Of a stretch of DNA of 64,000 nt, positions 63,703-64,000 are shown in pieces (position 1 is the first letter of the stretch; each line of letters opens with the position of its first letter). The DNA comes from Pseudoduganella ginsengisoli (GTDB lineage Bacteria; Pseudomonadota; Gammaproteobacteria; Burkholderiales; Burkholderiaceae_D). The stretch is taken from positions 1,012,786 to 1,076,785 of the forward strand of contig NZ_WNLA01000001.1 of assembly GCF_009720865.1 (NCBI RefSeq). The letters run 5' to 3'. A program made the translations under genes and the position numbers. Below the pieces are notes generated by a model. The model was given only the letters and a program-made list of their open reading frames with translations. It had not been told where the DNA came from and made no database searches.

Positions 63703-63816
63703 GCCTGACGATAACCTACTTTCACACTGGTTGCAGCACTATCATCGGCGCAGAGTCGTTTCACGGTCCTGTTCGGGATGGGAAGGGGTGGGACCGACTT
63801 GCTATGGTCATCAGGC
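63703..63816 (-). rRNA. rrf: 5S ribosomal RNA
   Basis: On the minus strand 114 bases run from GCCTGATGACCATAGCAAG to TTATCGTCAGGC, with complementary ends (GCCTGA/TCAGGC). Conserved internal blocks include CCCATCCCGAACAGGACCG and the AGTGTGAAAGTAGG loop. This is a complete betaproteobacterial 5S. Confidence 0.96.
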
Positions 63817-63920
63817 TTTGACTTGTCGCGTCACACGCTGTGGCGTGTGACTGCAATCCGGAAGAAGTAATTGGTTGGGTAACTCATCATCGAGTAAATG
63901 CGTATAACCGGCAAGGTTAT

Positions 63921-64000
63921 AGGGACAAGCCGTACGGGCAATTAGTACTGGTTAGCTTAATGCATTACTGCACTTCCACACCCAGCCTATCAACGTCCTG
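63921..64000 (-). rRNA. rrl: 23S ribosomal RNA, 3' end (partial)
   Basis: The minus strand reads the 23S 3' terminus: TTGATAGGCTGGGTGTGGAA, GCATTAAGCTAACCAGTACT, then AATTGCCCGTACGGCTTGTC up to about 63921. The gene continues beyond the window. The 104-base spacer to 5S holds no tRNA. Confidence 0.93.

Noticed and set aside
63817..63920. tRNA in the 23S-5S spacer
   Set aside because: No cloverleaf or CCA-type end can be read in these 104 bases.

Overview
The window looks like chromosomal DNA of a betaproteobacterium, most likely Oxalobacteraceae (Janthinobacterium/Massilia/Duganella type). The grounds are the GC-rich coding bias, the two-subunit AruF/AruG arginine succinyltransferase, Burkholderiales-style 23S and 5S rRNA ends, and the pyrC-DUF3025 and yajC-secD-secF arrangements. 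No phage, transposase, CRISPR array or tRNA was recognised. Most of the window is ordinary housekeeping and catabolic sequence, with a few accessory loci.

Layout. 1-11100 (minus): arginine succinyltransferase (AST) operon astC-aruF-aruG-astD-astB, followed by a large NAD-glutamate dehydrogenase that runs off the left edge. 11095-15131: a porin, an orphan sensor kinase with a solute-binding sensor domain, and an AraC-type regulator closely resembling Pseudomonas ArgR. The astC promoter carries an exact match to the Pseudomonas ArgR half-site, so regulator and target are neighbours. 15149-19948: EamA exporter/MarR pair, HDOD protein, class V aminotransferase, glutathione transferase with an overlapping 48-codon ORF. 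20234-22663: secreted DUF4214/beta-helix protein and a WYL regulator. 22773-30593: secF, secD, yajC, tgt and queA on the minus strand, then recG on the plus strand. 30609-33832: GGDEF cyclase with a coupled unknown protein, an HD-domain protein, and an M23 peptidase. 33899-38127: pyrC operon ending in an MFS transporter and a 38-residue membrane protein. 38214-42840: glutamate/aspartate-type ABC importer and a divergent dicarboxylate/amino-acid symporter. 42963-50074: serine beta-lactamase-fold protein, PhoD phosphatase, thioesterase, Atm1-type ABC exporter, MocR regulator and an NTF2-like exported protein. 50134-59943: tandem fadD genes, lipoprotein peptidase, molybdopterin oxidoreductase, M20 amidohydrolase, HIBADH-type dehydrogenase, PagL-like deacylase. 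60049-63655: two secreted peptidases, an M4 metallopeptidase and a papain-like cysteine peptidase. 63703-64000: 5S rRNA and the 3' end of 23S rRNA (minus).

The most unusual feature is a tandem glycine riboswitch at about 62035-62222. The next genes are not gcvTHP but a two-gene operon for an exported protein of unknown function and a secreted papain-like cysteine peptidase, with a divergent M4 metallopeptidase on the other side. This suggests glycine-sensing control of extracellular proteolysis, or a riboswitch left behind after its gcv operon was lost. Other points of interest are two very short genes coupled to larger ones (38-residue membrane protein after the MFS transporter; 48-residue CxxC protein after gst), the reconstructed ArgR circuit, and several intergenic palindromic repeats.

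The genes fit a heterotrophic lifestyle on amino acids. Glutamate is imported (Glt ABC, symporter), arginine is degraded to glutamate (AST), and glutamate is deaminated by GDH. Secreted proteases could supply the amino acids.
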